The notes under the pieces: model-generated
Told to the model about the DNA's origin: nothing
What the model saw: the letters and a program-made list of their open reading frames with translations, nothing else
Databases searched by the model: none
In this document: positions 24,127-35,129 of the stretch, in pieces
How the letters are laid out: each line of letters opens with the position of its first letter
How positions within the stretch are numbered: position 1 is the first letter of the stretch
Position numbers and translations under genes: made by a program
Source of the DNA: Agelas oroides
Taxonomy: Eukaryota; Porifera; Demospongiae; Agelasida; Agelasidae
Direction of reading: 5' to 3'
Assembly: GCA_949130485.1 (NCBI GenBank)
Contig: OX422187.1
Span: 6,331,705-6,395,704, forward strand
DNA length: 64,000 nucleotides

Positions 24127-24301
24127 CAGGGGCGGAGACATAGGGGGGGCAGGGGGGGCTCAGCCCCCCCCAATTTTTGTACTAGTTGTACCAGAGAAAT
24201 ACAATATCATCTTGTTTCCAGGATTAGGGCACACCCCCACAGCTTAACATTTAGAACATGAGCCCCCCCCCCCCACTTCTTGGTAGCTGTCTCCGCCTCT
24301 G
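24127..24301. mobile_element. Short hAT-type MITE (175 bp)
   Basis: The terminal inverted repeat CAGGGGCGGAGACA pairs with the right end (CAGAGGCGGAGACA on the opposite strand). The 5-bp duplication TTGAA lies at 24122-24126 and 24302-24306. G-rich and C-rich runs lie just inside the ends, as in the complete hAT element at 30744-33714. Confidence 0.8.
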
Positions 24302-24522
24302 TTGAAGCATCCCACATTGGTAGTTACATACTTGCAACACACAATTAAAGTGCATGGTGAGGTAAGTTTTGTGTTGGTGATTTTCATTTCAATGTAAAAA
24401 ATGAGAGGAGACATAAAAAAAAAGTATGAAGTTGTTTCTTTAAGCTTGACTAACTGGCCTCTGAAACCATAATACACTCAGCTAGCTAAACGTTTGACAT
24501 AGTGCTGTTAGATCATGCTGCA

Positions 24523-27500
24523 CTAGGACGGAACCTCCGCCCCTGGCATGAAATCTCCGCGTAATGCGAAGTGGACTCTCCACTCGAAAACAGTGTAGCT
24601 GCACATCAGTAACTCAAAGTTTTCATGGTAGACATCCATAATGAGATCCGCGATGCCACAAAGTCTGTCTATAAGTAGGTTGACACCAGAGCTGGGGTAG
24701 TGGAACCACCAGGTGATGTTCAAGTGGCACTGGACTGTGGCTTGAGAAGTGTGGAAGATGGGTGTCACTGTAATGTTAGCCAGGTAAATGGTAGTTGGAT
24801 TTCTGGCGTACCCTTGTGATGGAGCTTCCTGCTGGAGGAGGGAGTACAAGGAGGGAACGGGAGGAAGAGAACAGGTCAGCCTATCTACACAAGAGGGTGT
24901 ATGTGAAGGTGTTACCACATACTGTGCCTACTATGACATAATGTGCATGTGTATACTGACAAAGGGAGTGGGAGAGGCAGAAGGTAGCGATAGAAAGATT
25001 CAGTGTGCCAGAAGGAGGGGACACGGAGGTGTTAGCAGTAAGGGATGAAATACACTGGTCCAAAGTGGACAACCACACAAGCCATACCCTACCTCTGTCC
25101 ACATCACATAGTTGCACTGTTCCACAGACAAAGCCATAGATCCTTCCAGAAGTTGACAATGCCTATCGTAGTACCCATGCAATGGACCACCACCAACCTG
25201 CATAGGCGTAGGAAGCAAATTTGAGGTGTAGAGGCCATGCTGTGCCGTGCAAAGCGCTGCTAAAAAAAATGAAATAGCGCGGCGGCGAATTTATTCTAAA
25301 TGTCCACCTTTAGACTGCAAAATAAAGCCTTTTTTCAACGGTGTATAATATTCTAGCCTCGTTCTCAGACCTTCCAGTACAATATTCAATTTATGAGGAA
25401 AACAGATTATACTGACTTCGTTGTCGTTCTCAGGAGACCACCTGGCTAGCTTTCATCGCTTGTACTAGTCTCTTTGAAAATCTGCATTAGCTTCGTACCG
25501 AGCCATCTCACTGCCAAGATTTCGATCACCTTATAGTGTACTTTAACGTGGCGGGGGAAGTCACTCGGCGGAGGTTACGAAAACATAAACCTGGGTTACA
25601 GTCAGGACCAGTGTTGCTCCTAGTTTCAGGGTTAGGGTTTGGTTTAGGGCAATCTTGCGTTGCCTAATTTTAAAAATGGGTTTTAGTAGCTTATTAATAT
25701 ATTCATGAGCCAAAATTGCCACCCGATGGATGCATCTACATGCTCACTGTAGGTAGCGTCCTAACCACCAATGTATCTCAAATCATTCTGTGCCAGCTTT
25801 TGTTCAGAGCTACTCCCAAAGTCAGGCTAGACTCATGTTTGTCACTACTGGAATGGACAACTTTGACTGCACCAAAATGAATGCACATTTCAAAAAATTC
25901 ACAGCTTGTCTACGGGAGGGGCTCATTCACGAGTGCAAGCAAGCATTACTAGCCCCACCTCTCCCCCTTATGTCGCTAAACAACTCACGGCTCTGTTCCA
26001 CACACAACCACCGTTCAGCTCCCTTGGGTACCAGAGTGTAGCACCAACGATAAATTGCGTATTCTAGTTAAAGCCCAGCCCAGCACTCGAAGCACCTGGC
26101 CACGGTCACCAACTAGGCTAGGCATACGATCGCAAGACCTGGGCCTGCCCAATGAGTACAGTCTTGGCCACTGTGGCCTTTCTGCTGCTTCTAGACACAA
26201 GCTTGCTTTCACAAGCAGGCACTACGTACTACTCACAGCTACTGACACTACAGCACTCTACTAAACTCCTTTTTTTTTTTTAAGTCGATCTAAGCTTATC
26301 TTCAAAGTTCCGACCACCACATGAAGGGTACCGCCAGGCCACATCTTAACTAACTTAATTATAAACTGATTATTGGATGCCAATGCCGACAGGAAATGGG
26401 GAAAATCCCCAATTTTACGGACAGTGAACGGATGAAGGTTCCCAAAACGGACTGTGCGCTAAAAGTTTACAAAGACAAAGAATTCTATCAGCTTGGATTC
26501 CAGGTTTGTTGACCTTGAAAACACAGGGTTCCCTGCCACCTTAATCGGAAACGTACGCATGTAACTACATATGAGACTGATGCAACGAAGAGGCTGCTTG
26601 ACCTTAGCCTTGCTTCCAGAGAACGAGGCTAGCTTGAGAGCATGCAGGCTATGAATATTAATTTACGGCCTAAAATGTGTAGCGGCCAAAGCCGCTACGG
26701 CCGCTACGGTTCCTATGCCACTGGTCCGACCTGCATGTGGACAAAAACAGTAAACTGGATATACAACACACAACCATACACAACAAGTGACAATGTAAAA
26801 TATCACTATGTATCAGTACACCCCTGTAAACCTCAGTATACAGTACCTGCACCATGACTGTTGCCACTGAGAGGAAGAAGGCTGCATGTGACCAGTGGTT
26901 CTCTCTTCCCTAGCTCAAGACAAGGGGAGTACAACACAGTGCTGCAGTTCCACTAGACTATGACACTCTAAAACTGGCAGCATTCACAAAGAGGGGGGGT
27001 GGGGGGAAGGAGGGAAGGAGGGGGAAGGGAGGATAAAGATAATGGGTCATGGGGGAAAGTACAAGAGGAGGGAAAGGGAGGGGGAAGGAGAGGGAGGAGA
27101 GGAGGGGGAAAGGAGGGGAGGGAGGCAGAAAGGGGTGGACATTAGGTCATGCATACATATATGAGAGGAGTAACTGGGATGAAGGGATCACTACACATGC
27201 AAGGTGTCTATGTACTGTTCACCTTAAATTGGTGATGAGGATATTCCGGGAGGTAGTCATGTTTCACTCTATCCTCCTCCTCCACGATCAAACTAACACA
27301 CTGCCAGAGATGGGCCAGTGATACTATGTTGGAGAGTGAGTAGCCTCATTCCCAGGCCTCCCCCGTTTTCAACTTCTGTTTGCATTCACAAAGGTAAAAT
27401 GGGGAAGGCCTGGGAACCAAGGCTAGAGAATGAGCAGGTTAGTACTTGCAAAAACATATCACATGGTGTCACATTCCAGGCACTATAAAGCAGGCTCTCA

Positions 27501-28261
27501 AGTATAGGCAGGACATGGCTAGCTGAAATACATGTAGCCAATGTTGATCAACCTTGATATTGTAAGATAAAAGCTTCTATGCCCGGACTGTTATGACTCT
27601 ACTAGTACATCGTCACAACATTTGCTGGCACCCTCACTGTTCTCTCCACCACTGACTTGATTGATATAAAAAATCTGATTCCCACACTGTTGCAGAGTGG
27701 TCTTCAAGTCTGCATCAAGCTAGTCAATGAGGGAGTGGAGGGGGGAGGGGGTGGGGGTGGGGGGGAGAGGTGGAAGTTGGTCACTGACTCACTGAGCATT
27801 GGACACAACTTTATATGAACACAGATGAATGTACATGTATGTGCATGGGCACATTATAATACTCACCCCCACTCACCATTTTACCATTCTTTCTACAAGG
27901 ACATCACTCATGATATAACAATGTCTAGGCCTCCTCATGTTTTTCTATACTGTAATAGCAAGCTGGGTGGAGGCCTGGGTGGGGGTAAGGGAGAGTGATA
28001 GGAAGGAGGGGAGGGAGGAAGGAGGAGAGGGAGGGGAGGGTGGAAGAAGGGAGGCAGGAGGGAAGGGAGGCAGGAGGGGAGGAAGGGGGAAGAGAGGGAG
28101 AGAAGGAGAGGTGAAATAGAGGGAAAGGGTGAGAAGGAGAAGCTCTCACCAACCTGTATGGTAGAGTTTAGGAAGCAGTTGTTTCTCCGTTTGAGGTCAG
28201 TGAACACTTGAGACATGTTCACAGAGGAGACGGGACCAGGATCAGTGTTCGCTGATGACAT
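24523..28261 (-). CDS. Unrecognised five-exon gene, 234 residues
   Basis: Exons (minus): 28150-28261 (ATG at 28261), 27609-27709, 27223-27300, 25093-25197, 24523-24831 (TAG stop). All introns are GT-AG and the phases agree throughout, giving 234 residues, so the model looks complete. I do not recognise the family. The protein has no signal peptide or membrane segment. Its C-terminal third is the most conserved-looking part, with many aromatic and hydrophobic residues (CHLNITWWFHYPSSGVNLL, then YTVFEWRVHFALRGDF), suggesting a compact folded domain. A Cys pair (KCCDDC) straddles the second splice junction. The intron 25198-27222 carries a complete TTAA-flanked element, and two introns carry purine-rich tracts. 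Confidence 0.65.
25547..26540. mobile_element. TTAA-flanked non-autonomous DNA transposon, copy 2 (994 bp)
   Basis: Same family and orientation as 22569-23574, flanked by TTAA at 25543-25546 and 26541-26544. The left terminus is slightly diverged (CGTGGCGGG) and the right terminus (CTGCCACC) is intact. It lies in an intron of the five-exon gene at 24523-28261. Confidence 0.8.
26989..27130. repeat. Purine-rich (GGGAGG) tract
   Basis: Long stretch of almost pure A/G on the plus strand within an intron. Similar tracts lie at 27728-27772, 27975-28140 and 34385-34502. Such tracts can form triplex or quadruplex structures; no other role is visible. Confidence 0.7.
27341..27425. mobile_element. Palindromic MITE, 9-bp TSD family, 85 bp
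   Basis: Starts TAGCCTCATTCCCAGG and ends CCTGGGAACCAAGGCTA. The flanks GAGAGTGAG (27332-27340) and GAGAATGAG (27426-27434) agree at eight of nine positions. It is inside an intron of the five-exon gene. Confidence 0.8.
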
Positions 28262-28708
28262 TCTAAGGGCAGGAATTGTAGATACAAAGAACAAGTGCGC
28301 TATGGCTGAAGTCACAATGGTGCAGGGTTTTTGACAAAGCTGAAGCAATCTGGCTAGTCAAATTTATGTCTTATTTCATCTTCTAAACTTGTAAGTTGCT
28401 GGTTCAACACTAGGTGAGTCATGGGAAGTAAGTTTACCTAGCCCGATAGTTTTAGCTTGGTCATGATTATCCTGCTCTCCACTCTTCCTTCTTTTCTAGA
28501 GCAAATTTGTGTACAATGATGAGTACATACACCTGGCAAATTACCAGGCCTTCCAAAATTTTAGCTATTGAAAAAAGCCACACCTCATGGACAAGTTTGC
28601 AGATGGTCAGGCAAGGGCAGCTCTCCTTATATACCCTGGCTTGTTCCTAACACTTATAGGTTTGTGATAGTGTATTCATTGAGCTATGAATAGCGTTTAC
28701 CAGAGTAA

Positions 28709-28711
<3 letters not shown>

Positions 28712-28770
<59 letters not shown>

Positions 28771-28798
28771 TGCGTGCGTGCATGTGCGTGTGTGTGTA
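28712..28798. repeat. GT microsatellite
   Basis: About 85 bp of nearly pure GT dinucleotide, with a few GC variants towards the right end. Confidence 0.95.
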
Positions 28799-28949
28799 TC
28801 ACCCAAGTGATGACCTCAGATTGACATGATCCATGGCAGACTCAAAGAGGTTAGGGTTAGGGTTATTATTCTGATTTGTGACTGTCTGCATGCATACACT
28901 ATTGCTTGCAAGGGGAAGACCTGATACAGTTCAGTATGTGAGTATCGTC

Positions 28950-30076
28950 TAGTCTCAGGCCCGTAGGCAGGGGGGGTGTTCGAGGGGATTCGCTCGAACC
29001 CCCCTTTTGGCCTCCAAAAAGATTTTAAACACCGCTTAACTGCGCATTTTAAGTACCCTACCGTTTCAAAGTGGTCCACTAGCCTCGATGCTACTAAGAA
29101 TCACCACTGTCCAAACGAGTCTGGTTGCAGCTATGCAGGTTTGTCAGCGCGGAACGCGCACGCAAGCAGTTTTCGCCACTGCGATGAAAGGACACACGTA
29201 AATACGTGTGTAAATAAATTGCTATTTCAGGTGCTCAAGAGTTCACCAGTTGTTCTTCTAGTGAGTCACTGCCAATGATCGAGCGGCAACTGAACAGCCT
29301 TGAGTCATACAAACTTCCTGAAAACGCATGGAAACGTACGGTATATTATGGTGGTCTATAGACATTTTGCTGTCGTATAAGCTTGATGCTTTTCTGACAT
29401 ATTTTCAGTATTCTCTGCATACTATTTCACCATCTGTCACCCCATCTGCTGTTCTGTCAACCGTAGTACCTTCTCTCGTGGAAATTCAATGTCAGCTGGC
29501 TTAGCAAATGCATGCATGGACAGCCAAAAATTGGATACCATACTCCGCAAGCCATGTAGCGTATACTGCTACTACGGCTCTGCTTCTGTCCCAAAATTGC
29601 CTCAGAAGCAATCTCAGAGCATCTGATTCCTAAAAATTTCCTGGGGGAGCATGCCCCCAGACCCCCCTTGTCTTGCATGGTTATACATGCATACATACAC
29701 ATCAGACACCCATGTAACCCCCCTTTCAAAAATCCTGGCTACGGGCCTGAGTCCTGTCCCCATGCAGACCCCACCCTCTCACAAGGAGAAACGGTCTGGT
29801 GAACCAAGTCGAATTTCTTGGGCTAGTGCACACATTTGTGACAGTGTCACCTAGCAAAGTCAAAACATTTTGCACAAAAAACGCTCAATAAAGTTACGGA
29901 TACTCGAGTAGATGTTAAAATTTTACTGTTGTAAGGAAAATGCTTATACGTAATAATTACCGATCTCGCAATCTCATTGCTCCTTATTACTTTTTGGGAA
30001 TAAGCCCAAGAAATTCAACTTCAGTCACCAGACCGTTCTCACCGGGAGGCGGGTGCAGGCTGGGCATGAGACTATA
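28950..30076. mobile_element. MITE, 9-bp TSD family, interrupted by a hAT-type element
   Basis: The right half (29755-30076) carries the family terminus and the internal phrase GTCTGGTGAACC. The left terminus is split a few bases in by the element 28956-29749. The outer flanks AGTATCGTC (28941-28949) and AGTATTGTC (30077-30085) agree at eight of nine positions, supporting one original insertion. The right terminus carries two extra bases before the flank. Confidence 0.65.
28956..29749. mobile_element. hAT-type MITE (794 bp), nested
   Basis: Starts CAGGCCCGTAGGCAGG and ends CCTGGCTACGGGCCTG. The 5-bp flanks AGTCT (28951-28955) and AGTCC (29750-29754) agree at four of five positions. It shares its termini and much of its interior with 49678-50274, including the phrase GGGGGAGCATGCCCCC. 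It has no transposase and sits inside an older MITE. Confidence 0.8.
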
Positions 30077-30551
30077 AGTATTGTCTAGTAATGTCTACCT
30101 ATGGATCACACTGTCACTACGTATGAATTCGAAGTCCACAAGAACGCCCCTTTGTCCAACTTCCTATATTATGTATTCTCATAACCTCATAGCTCTCATG
30201 GTTAGTCTCATTCCCAGACCCTATTAAATAGTTTGGTTCTGAGACAAAATTGTGGTAGTCTTGGGTCACATTCCCATGGCATTAGTAGGTGTGGTGAACT
30301 GAGTCATGCAAGTTGCAAAAATTTCATCTGCTATTTCATGCAAAAGAAATCCGCTGTACAGTTCAAGTTTTTGATCTGTTGTCACAGTGAGACAACTGCT
30401 CGCTAATATATTGCTGCCAACTTTTTCTAATCTACTTGCAGTTTATGTAGAAGAGGGCATTTACTCAAATAATCAGTCTTGACTATATGTCCCCTGGTAA
30501 AACGTGAGGTCTCATACAAGGCTGGTAAGAATAACAATGTCTTTTCTGTAG

Positions 30552-30626
30552 CTATCTGGAAGAACAGCTGGTCATGTACCATGACATATCAACAGCAGCT
30601 GGTGACCTATCAAGCAGTATGGCACA
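30552..30626 (+). CDS. Orphan plus-strand exon
   Basis: An acceptor (TTTTCTGTAG) and a donor (CACA|GTGAGTC) bound 75 bp open in one frame: 1 nt, 24 codons, 2 nt. The peptide begins YLEEQLVMYHDIS and is helical in character. Partner exons were not found. The hAT element at 30744 lies just downstream and may have disrupted the locus. Confidence 0.4.
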
Positions 30627-30743
30627 GTGAGTCACTATACAGTCTACGTATGTGAGTGCTCCTGTGCTTCCCACAACAGTACGTTCTTGCCTAACAAACA
30701 GCCAGGTCCTTTCAAAAATGTTAAAGGATGCAAGCACCTACAT

Positions 30744-33714
30744 CAGGGGCGGCTCAGCAAGTGGTTAGTTGGGGGGGCAAGCTAGTGTGCAAAGCACGCT
30801 CTGCTAGGGGGGTCTGGGGGCATGCTCCCCCAGGAAAATTTTGAAATTTGCATGCTCTGAGGTCGAATCTGGAGCCATGTGAACCCAAGTACTCACCGTC
30901 AATAAAGTTGAATAATCTGCTAGTGTTGGAGCAAGTGAAGACAGGAGATTATGTTAAAAATTTTTGATAATATATATGCACAATAAAGCAAAAATAGATG
31001 TCACCAAAGTATTCCCTATTGGTGACTAAAGTTACCAAAGTATCTGTGCCGTTCATCGTTTGATGAGATGAACTCCTTTGCAATCTCATGTAAATCTAGG
31101 TCATCAGTAAGGTCCTTGTGTATGTGAAGAAGCATACAGTTGTTGAGTCTCTGCTCAGTCATAGATGATCGCAAGTATGTAAGCAAACGTCTTAAAGTTG
31201 AGAAGGCCCTTTCTGATGTAGAAGAGGTGATTGGGACAGTTAAGTAGAGTCGCAACAACTTATGAACTTCTGACAGCATGGTTCTGTATGGAGGTGATTT
31301 CATTGCCTCACAAATAGTGCGAACACTGGTTACTTTCTTCACCTCTGGTAGCGCCTGACGAATGACATCCACAAGAACTCCTAGATGTTTCTCTAGTCTG
31401 TCATAATCCAGGTCAGCTTTAAACACTGATTGCTTAACTTGTTTCAGGTCTTCAGCATAATGTTCTCCATTTGCTGATTTGATCAAAACTGACTCCATGG
31501 CAAGTATAGGCTGCATTAAATCCTTTTGCTCAAATCTGTCCAAAAGTTCTTGAGTAAGGAGGTCACAGGCTGCAAAGTATTGTTGACGAAAGAATTCTTT
31601 GGGTTTACTAAAGTTGTGAGGCTCACTACCACCAAACCTCTTCGGAGGTTTCCTATACCTTGGCAATTTTGGCTCTCCAATTTTCAAGATTTGAGCTTGT
31701 GCTACTGTACTTTCATAGAATGTATCAAAAGCATCATCCTGTCTTTGACGCTGATAGAAAGCTCTCGTTGCATTCACAGCTGAAACTGCTTCTTGGACAG
31801 ATGTGTCTTTTGCTTGTAATACCCTTGATGTTTGTTCGGCAGCACTGAAAAGAAGGTGACCCAACTTCAAACCAAACAACATTTCAAATTTCTCAAGGGC
31901 AGCAAGGACCCCACCAGCCTTCAGACCATACTCATCACGTGTAGTCTGGTTAACCTCTTCCATGGTATCCATGATCACTGAATATTGCTTGATCACAGCA
32001 TCCATTGCTTCTGTTCGTACCGTCCACCGAGTGGGACAGAGGGGTTTGATTCCACATTTTGGCCCCTCACTCTGCATCAATTTCTCATTGAAGAGGTGTG
32101 TGCGCTTAGGAGAGCGCTTTATCAAGCCTACTATTTCTCTCACAATGTCCATAGCATCTCTCAGTAAGTGATTTTGCCGGCCAACATCTTGCAAACAGAG
32201 ATTCAGTGAATGTGCAAGACAGTGTACAGGAAGGGCTGCTGGGACTTCATTTCTGATAAGAGTTGCTAAGCCCTTTCTCTTCCCTTGCATGGCTGCAGCT
32301 CCATCATAAGCTTGTCCTCGACAAAGTGACAAAGGCAGGTTACAACGCAGAAGCATATCTGTCAGCACCAGGTGTAGAGTACTAGCTGATGTGTTAGGAA
32401 GATGAAACAAGCCAACAGAATCTTCACTGATTGTGTAGTCATCGTCAACATATCTGATAGACAGATTCATTTGCTCCCTGCAAGCAACATCAGTTGCCTC
32501 ATCTACAATTACAGCATACCAACTAGGAACACAACATTTAATACGTACCAAAAGCTGTCTCAAAATATTATGCCCCATCAAAGTAATCAACTCGTTCACA
32601 ATTTCATGTGACATGTACTTCCTTTCTTCAATCCAGCTCTTGATGGCAGTACAATCACCTGACCAGGCAGTTAGCAGTTGGTATAAGTTCCCTTCTTCCT
32701 CTGAGTGCCCTCTTAATGCAATGCCTTGTCTCAGAAGGAATTTCATTGCTTCAAGTTGTTTCAGGAGTCCTGCTCGTCTAATACCTTGAACTTTAGCAGC
32801 TTCACTACTCAGTTGCTCATTTATAGAGGGATTGTTAAGGGACCTACACTTTAACCTTGCCTCTAAGTGGGAATCTGAATTCTCGTGGATTCGAAACTTT
32901 TGAACTGCCTTCTTAAAATTATCAAAACCCTTCACAGAAAATGCTACATCACCTTTCTTTGCAAAAGTGAACAGCTTGTGTCTCTGAGCAAACCTACAGT
33001 ACACACAGAAGATTTTCTTGTGGGTGATACATAACGTAATCCATGGAAACATCTTGTACCATGCTGGAAGGAACTTGCGGCCCTTCTTTATGAAGAGAGA
33101 CAGAATGACCTTTTCATTTGGCTGATAGGCTTGCTGGATTTCACTACAGCACACAGTTGTGCAATCACAGCAATCATCTACAACACATACAGCGCCACTG
33201 TATGTACTCGCTTCAGCAGGGTCCAGTTCATCATCCTCGCTGTCTGACTGCGTTAGTTGCTCATCATCACTGTCAACAGTTGTTGGTTCACCGTCTGAGT
33301 CATCATTTCTGGAGTTACTGCTTGTGTCTTTCCTCCTTTTTTCTCCTGACCAAACATCAAACAAACTTGTCTGAACCCCTCGCTTCATATTTAGCATGCA
33401 CGTACCACGCATGTGCGGCTTGTGCACGTGTTGGGCCGTGCACGTGTTTGTCTAATTATAACATTTTAAAGTAAATAAACTTATCCGGTCACACCCACAG
33501 AAAATTCTACTTTGCGAGATGTGATTTGTCCTGGATAGTTCTTTTAAAACCGCATGGTAAAGTAAACCACGCATCGTTGACACTGGCATTTTGATAGTTT
33601 ATTATTACACGTCAAGTAGCAGTAGCCATCTTCGGATTGGGGGGGCAAGGCCCCCCTTATCTGTACTTTGGGGGGGCGTTCGCCCCCCCTGCCCCCCCTG
33701 CTCCGCCGCCCCTG
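30744..33714 (-). mobile_element. Apparently complete autonomous hAT transposon (2971 bp)
   Basis: The terminal inverted repeat CAGGGGCGGC is present at both ends, each followed inward by G-rich or C-rich runs. The 5-bp duplication TACAT lies at 30739-30743 and 33715-33719. The transposase gene runs on the minus strand with no visible break. The 5-bp duplication, in place of the usual 8 bp, points to a hAT5-like subgroup. The same arrangement is seen at 24127, 28956 and 49678. Confidence 0.85.
31016..33427 (-). CDS. hAT transposase with TTF-type zinc finger, 803 residues
   Basis: Single uninterrupted frame. An acidic N-terminus (about residues 35-75) is followed by a TTF-type zinc finger (about 115-190; C133, C141, C144, H181, H187), a DUF4371-like RNase H-fold core with VDEATD (D309) and QAYDGAAAMQG (D375) as the likely first two catalytic acids, and a C-terminal hAT dimerisation domain (about 729-775; SSTSERAFSTLRRL). 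The layout is that of ZMYM1-like and related hAT transposases, which cut the element out of DNA and reinsert it. The start at 33427 is the first Met of the frame; Met6, Met11 or Met14 are alternatives. The gene is not broken, so the element may be recently active or domesticated. Terminal repeats and a target duplication favour a mobile element. Confidence 0.9.
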   Translation of the reverse strand: MHKPHMRGTCMLNMKRGVQTSLFDVWSGEKRRKDTSSNSRNDDSDGEPTTVDSDDEQLTQSDSEDDELDPAEASTYSGAVCVVDDCCDCTTVCCSEIQQAYQPNEKVILSLFIKKGRKFLPAWYKMFPWITLCITHKKIFCVYCRFAQRHKLFTFAKKGDVAFSVKGFDNFKKAVQKFRIHENSDSHLEARLKCRSLNNPSINEQLSSEAAKVQGIRRAGLLKQLEAMKFLLRQGIALRGHSEEEGNLYQLLTAWSGDCTAIKSWIEERKYMSHEIVNELITLMGHNILRQLLVRIKCCVPSWYAVIVDEATDVACREQMNLSIRYVDDDYTISEDSVGLFHLPNTSASTLHLVLTDMLLRCNLPLSLCRGQAYDGAAAMQGKRKGLATLIRNEVPAALPVHCLAHSLNLCLQDVGRQNHLLRDAMDIVREIVGLIKRSPKRTHLFNEKLMQSEGPKCGIKPLCPTRWTVRTEAMDAVIKQYSVIMDTMEEVNQTTRDEYGLKAGGVLAALEKFEMLFGLKLGHLLFSAAEQTSRVLQAKDTSVQEAVSAVNATRAFYQRQRQDDAFDTFYESTVAQAQILKIGEPKLPRYRKPPKRFGGSEPHNFSKPKEFFRQQYFAACDLLTQELLDRFEQKDLMQPILAMESVLIKSANGEHYAEDLKQVKQSVFKADLDYDRLEKHLGVLVDVIRQALPEVKKVTSVRTICEAMKSPPYRTMLSEVHKLLRLYLTVPITSSTSERAFSTLRRLLTYLRSSMTEQRLNNCMLLHIHKDLTDDLDLHEIAKEFISSNDERHRYFGNFSHQ

Positions 33715-33927
33715 TACATAGCTACCTAATGGCAGCTTGTTTGTGGTACAGTATTCATTGACAGTTTATTCACTGAGATATGAATGTGGACTGTTTGACA
33801 GCAAGCTCAGTAATCTCCAGTGGTAGAAGCTCAGTACCCAGTATACTATTGGATACTGTGGTACATTTATGAAGTACACCAGAGGACATGTCCTACGTAC
33901 CTGGGTAGCACTTGGTCACAGCATTTC

Positions 33928-34101
33928 TAGCCTCGTTCCCAGGCCTACCCCGTTTTTTGTTCTTCGGTTTGCATTCAGTATAATACAATATAATACTATA
34001 ATAATATAATATAATAATATTTTTGCACTCTTCCGCCTCTGTGTATTATACTGAACGCAAACCGAAGAACAAAAAACGGGGTAGGCCTGGGAACGAGGCT
34101 A
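33928..34101. mobile_element. Palindromic MITE, 9-bp TSD family, 174 bp
   Basis: Near-perfect palindrome from TAGCCTCGTTCCCAGG to CCTGGGAACGAGGCTA with arms of about 60 bp and an AT-rich centre. The exact 9-bp duplication CAGCATTTC lies at 33919-33927 and 34102-34110. It is one of the best preserved copies in the window. Confidence 0.9.
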
Positions 34102-34384
34102 CAGCATTTCTGAAGAGTCAGGAGAAAGGGAACATCGAACACTTCTGGAGCTGTGTGAATAACACCTGGTGTGTATGTGTGAGGGGGTGAAGAGGGAAAG
34201 GGAAGATGAATTCTGAGTATGTGTGTGTTCACAAAGGGAGAGGAAAGGAAGAAGCTTACCGTGCATTCTACGTTGTTACATCATTCTATCCTAGCCTTTA
34301 GAGACAGCCACGCAGTGTCATGTTGAAAATGGCTGCAGCTCTGGTATGTACACTCACACACATCAAAAGTTGATGCTTATTCAA

Positions 34385-34502
34385 ACAAAAAGAAGAGAGG
34401 GTGAAGGAGGAACGGAAGGAGGGAAGGAGGGAGAGAGGGTGGAGGGGAGGAAGGAGAGAGAGAGGGTGGAGGGGAGGAAGGAGAGAGAGAGGGAGGGAGG
34501 AG
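34385..34502. repeat. Purine-rich tract with GGAGGGAG repeats
   Basis: Almost pure A/G on the plus strand, with two copies of a block containing GGTGGAGGGGAGGAAGG. Low complexity; open frames through it are artefacts. Confidence 0.8.
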
Positions 34503-35129
34503 TGAGAGATGTACACCAGAGCCAACCAACTTACCAACATGTGCTATTTTAATGGATTTTACACTCACATCTCTTTGAAAATGGCAGGCCTAGGTGTTAA
34601 TAGAAAGTCATCCACCGCAGAAGAATGCACACGTTTTAAAGCCCAACATTAGATACATGTAGCCTCATTCCCAGGCCTTCCCACCGTCCAGTTGATGATT
34701 GCTTGCAGTATGCAAAAACAGAGGGAGAAGGCCACATGAATGATGTCAATGTCTACCTAATGTAGGTAGATGGAGGTGGGGAGGGAAGAACGAGCTTGAG
34801 GCCTTTTCTTGTAGTTTTTGTCCCAAGTGGTGGAATTTCAAATGTTTGCGAAGCGAAAAGATACCATTTCTGGTTAAATACGAAGAACGCCTGAGTGAAA
34901 TGCTAGAAGATAAGCAGGCCAGGCTGGGAAGAACAAGCTTACCTGCATAGGGAGTACAATCTTGAACAAGAATAGTTGAACAGGAGGCAAGCTATGTTTG
35001 CATGAAACTGGAAGGCTAAATGATGAAGGCAAGCTGAAAGACAGTATGAGCCTCAACAACTAGTCTTAGAGCATGACTGACCTTCAGGACAAAATGTTTT
35101 TCTGCCACTGTATATAGCTGACCAGCTTC

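Noticed and set aside
27925-28348. Open frames through the purine-rich tracts, Ser/Pro- or Gly/Arg-rich
   Set aside because: They are low-complexity artefacts of GGGAGG repeats. Only the exon 28150-28261 in this stretch has splice signals and a normal composition.
31526-33474. Plus-strand open frames within the hAT transposase
   Set aside because: They are antisense shadows of the intact minus-strand transposase.
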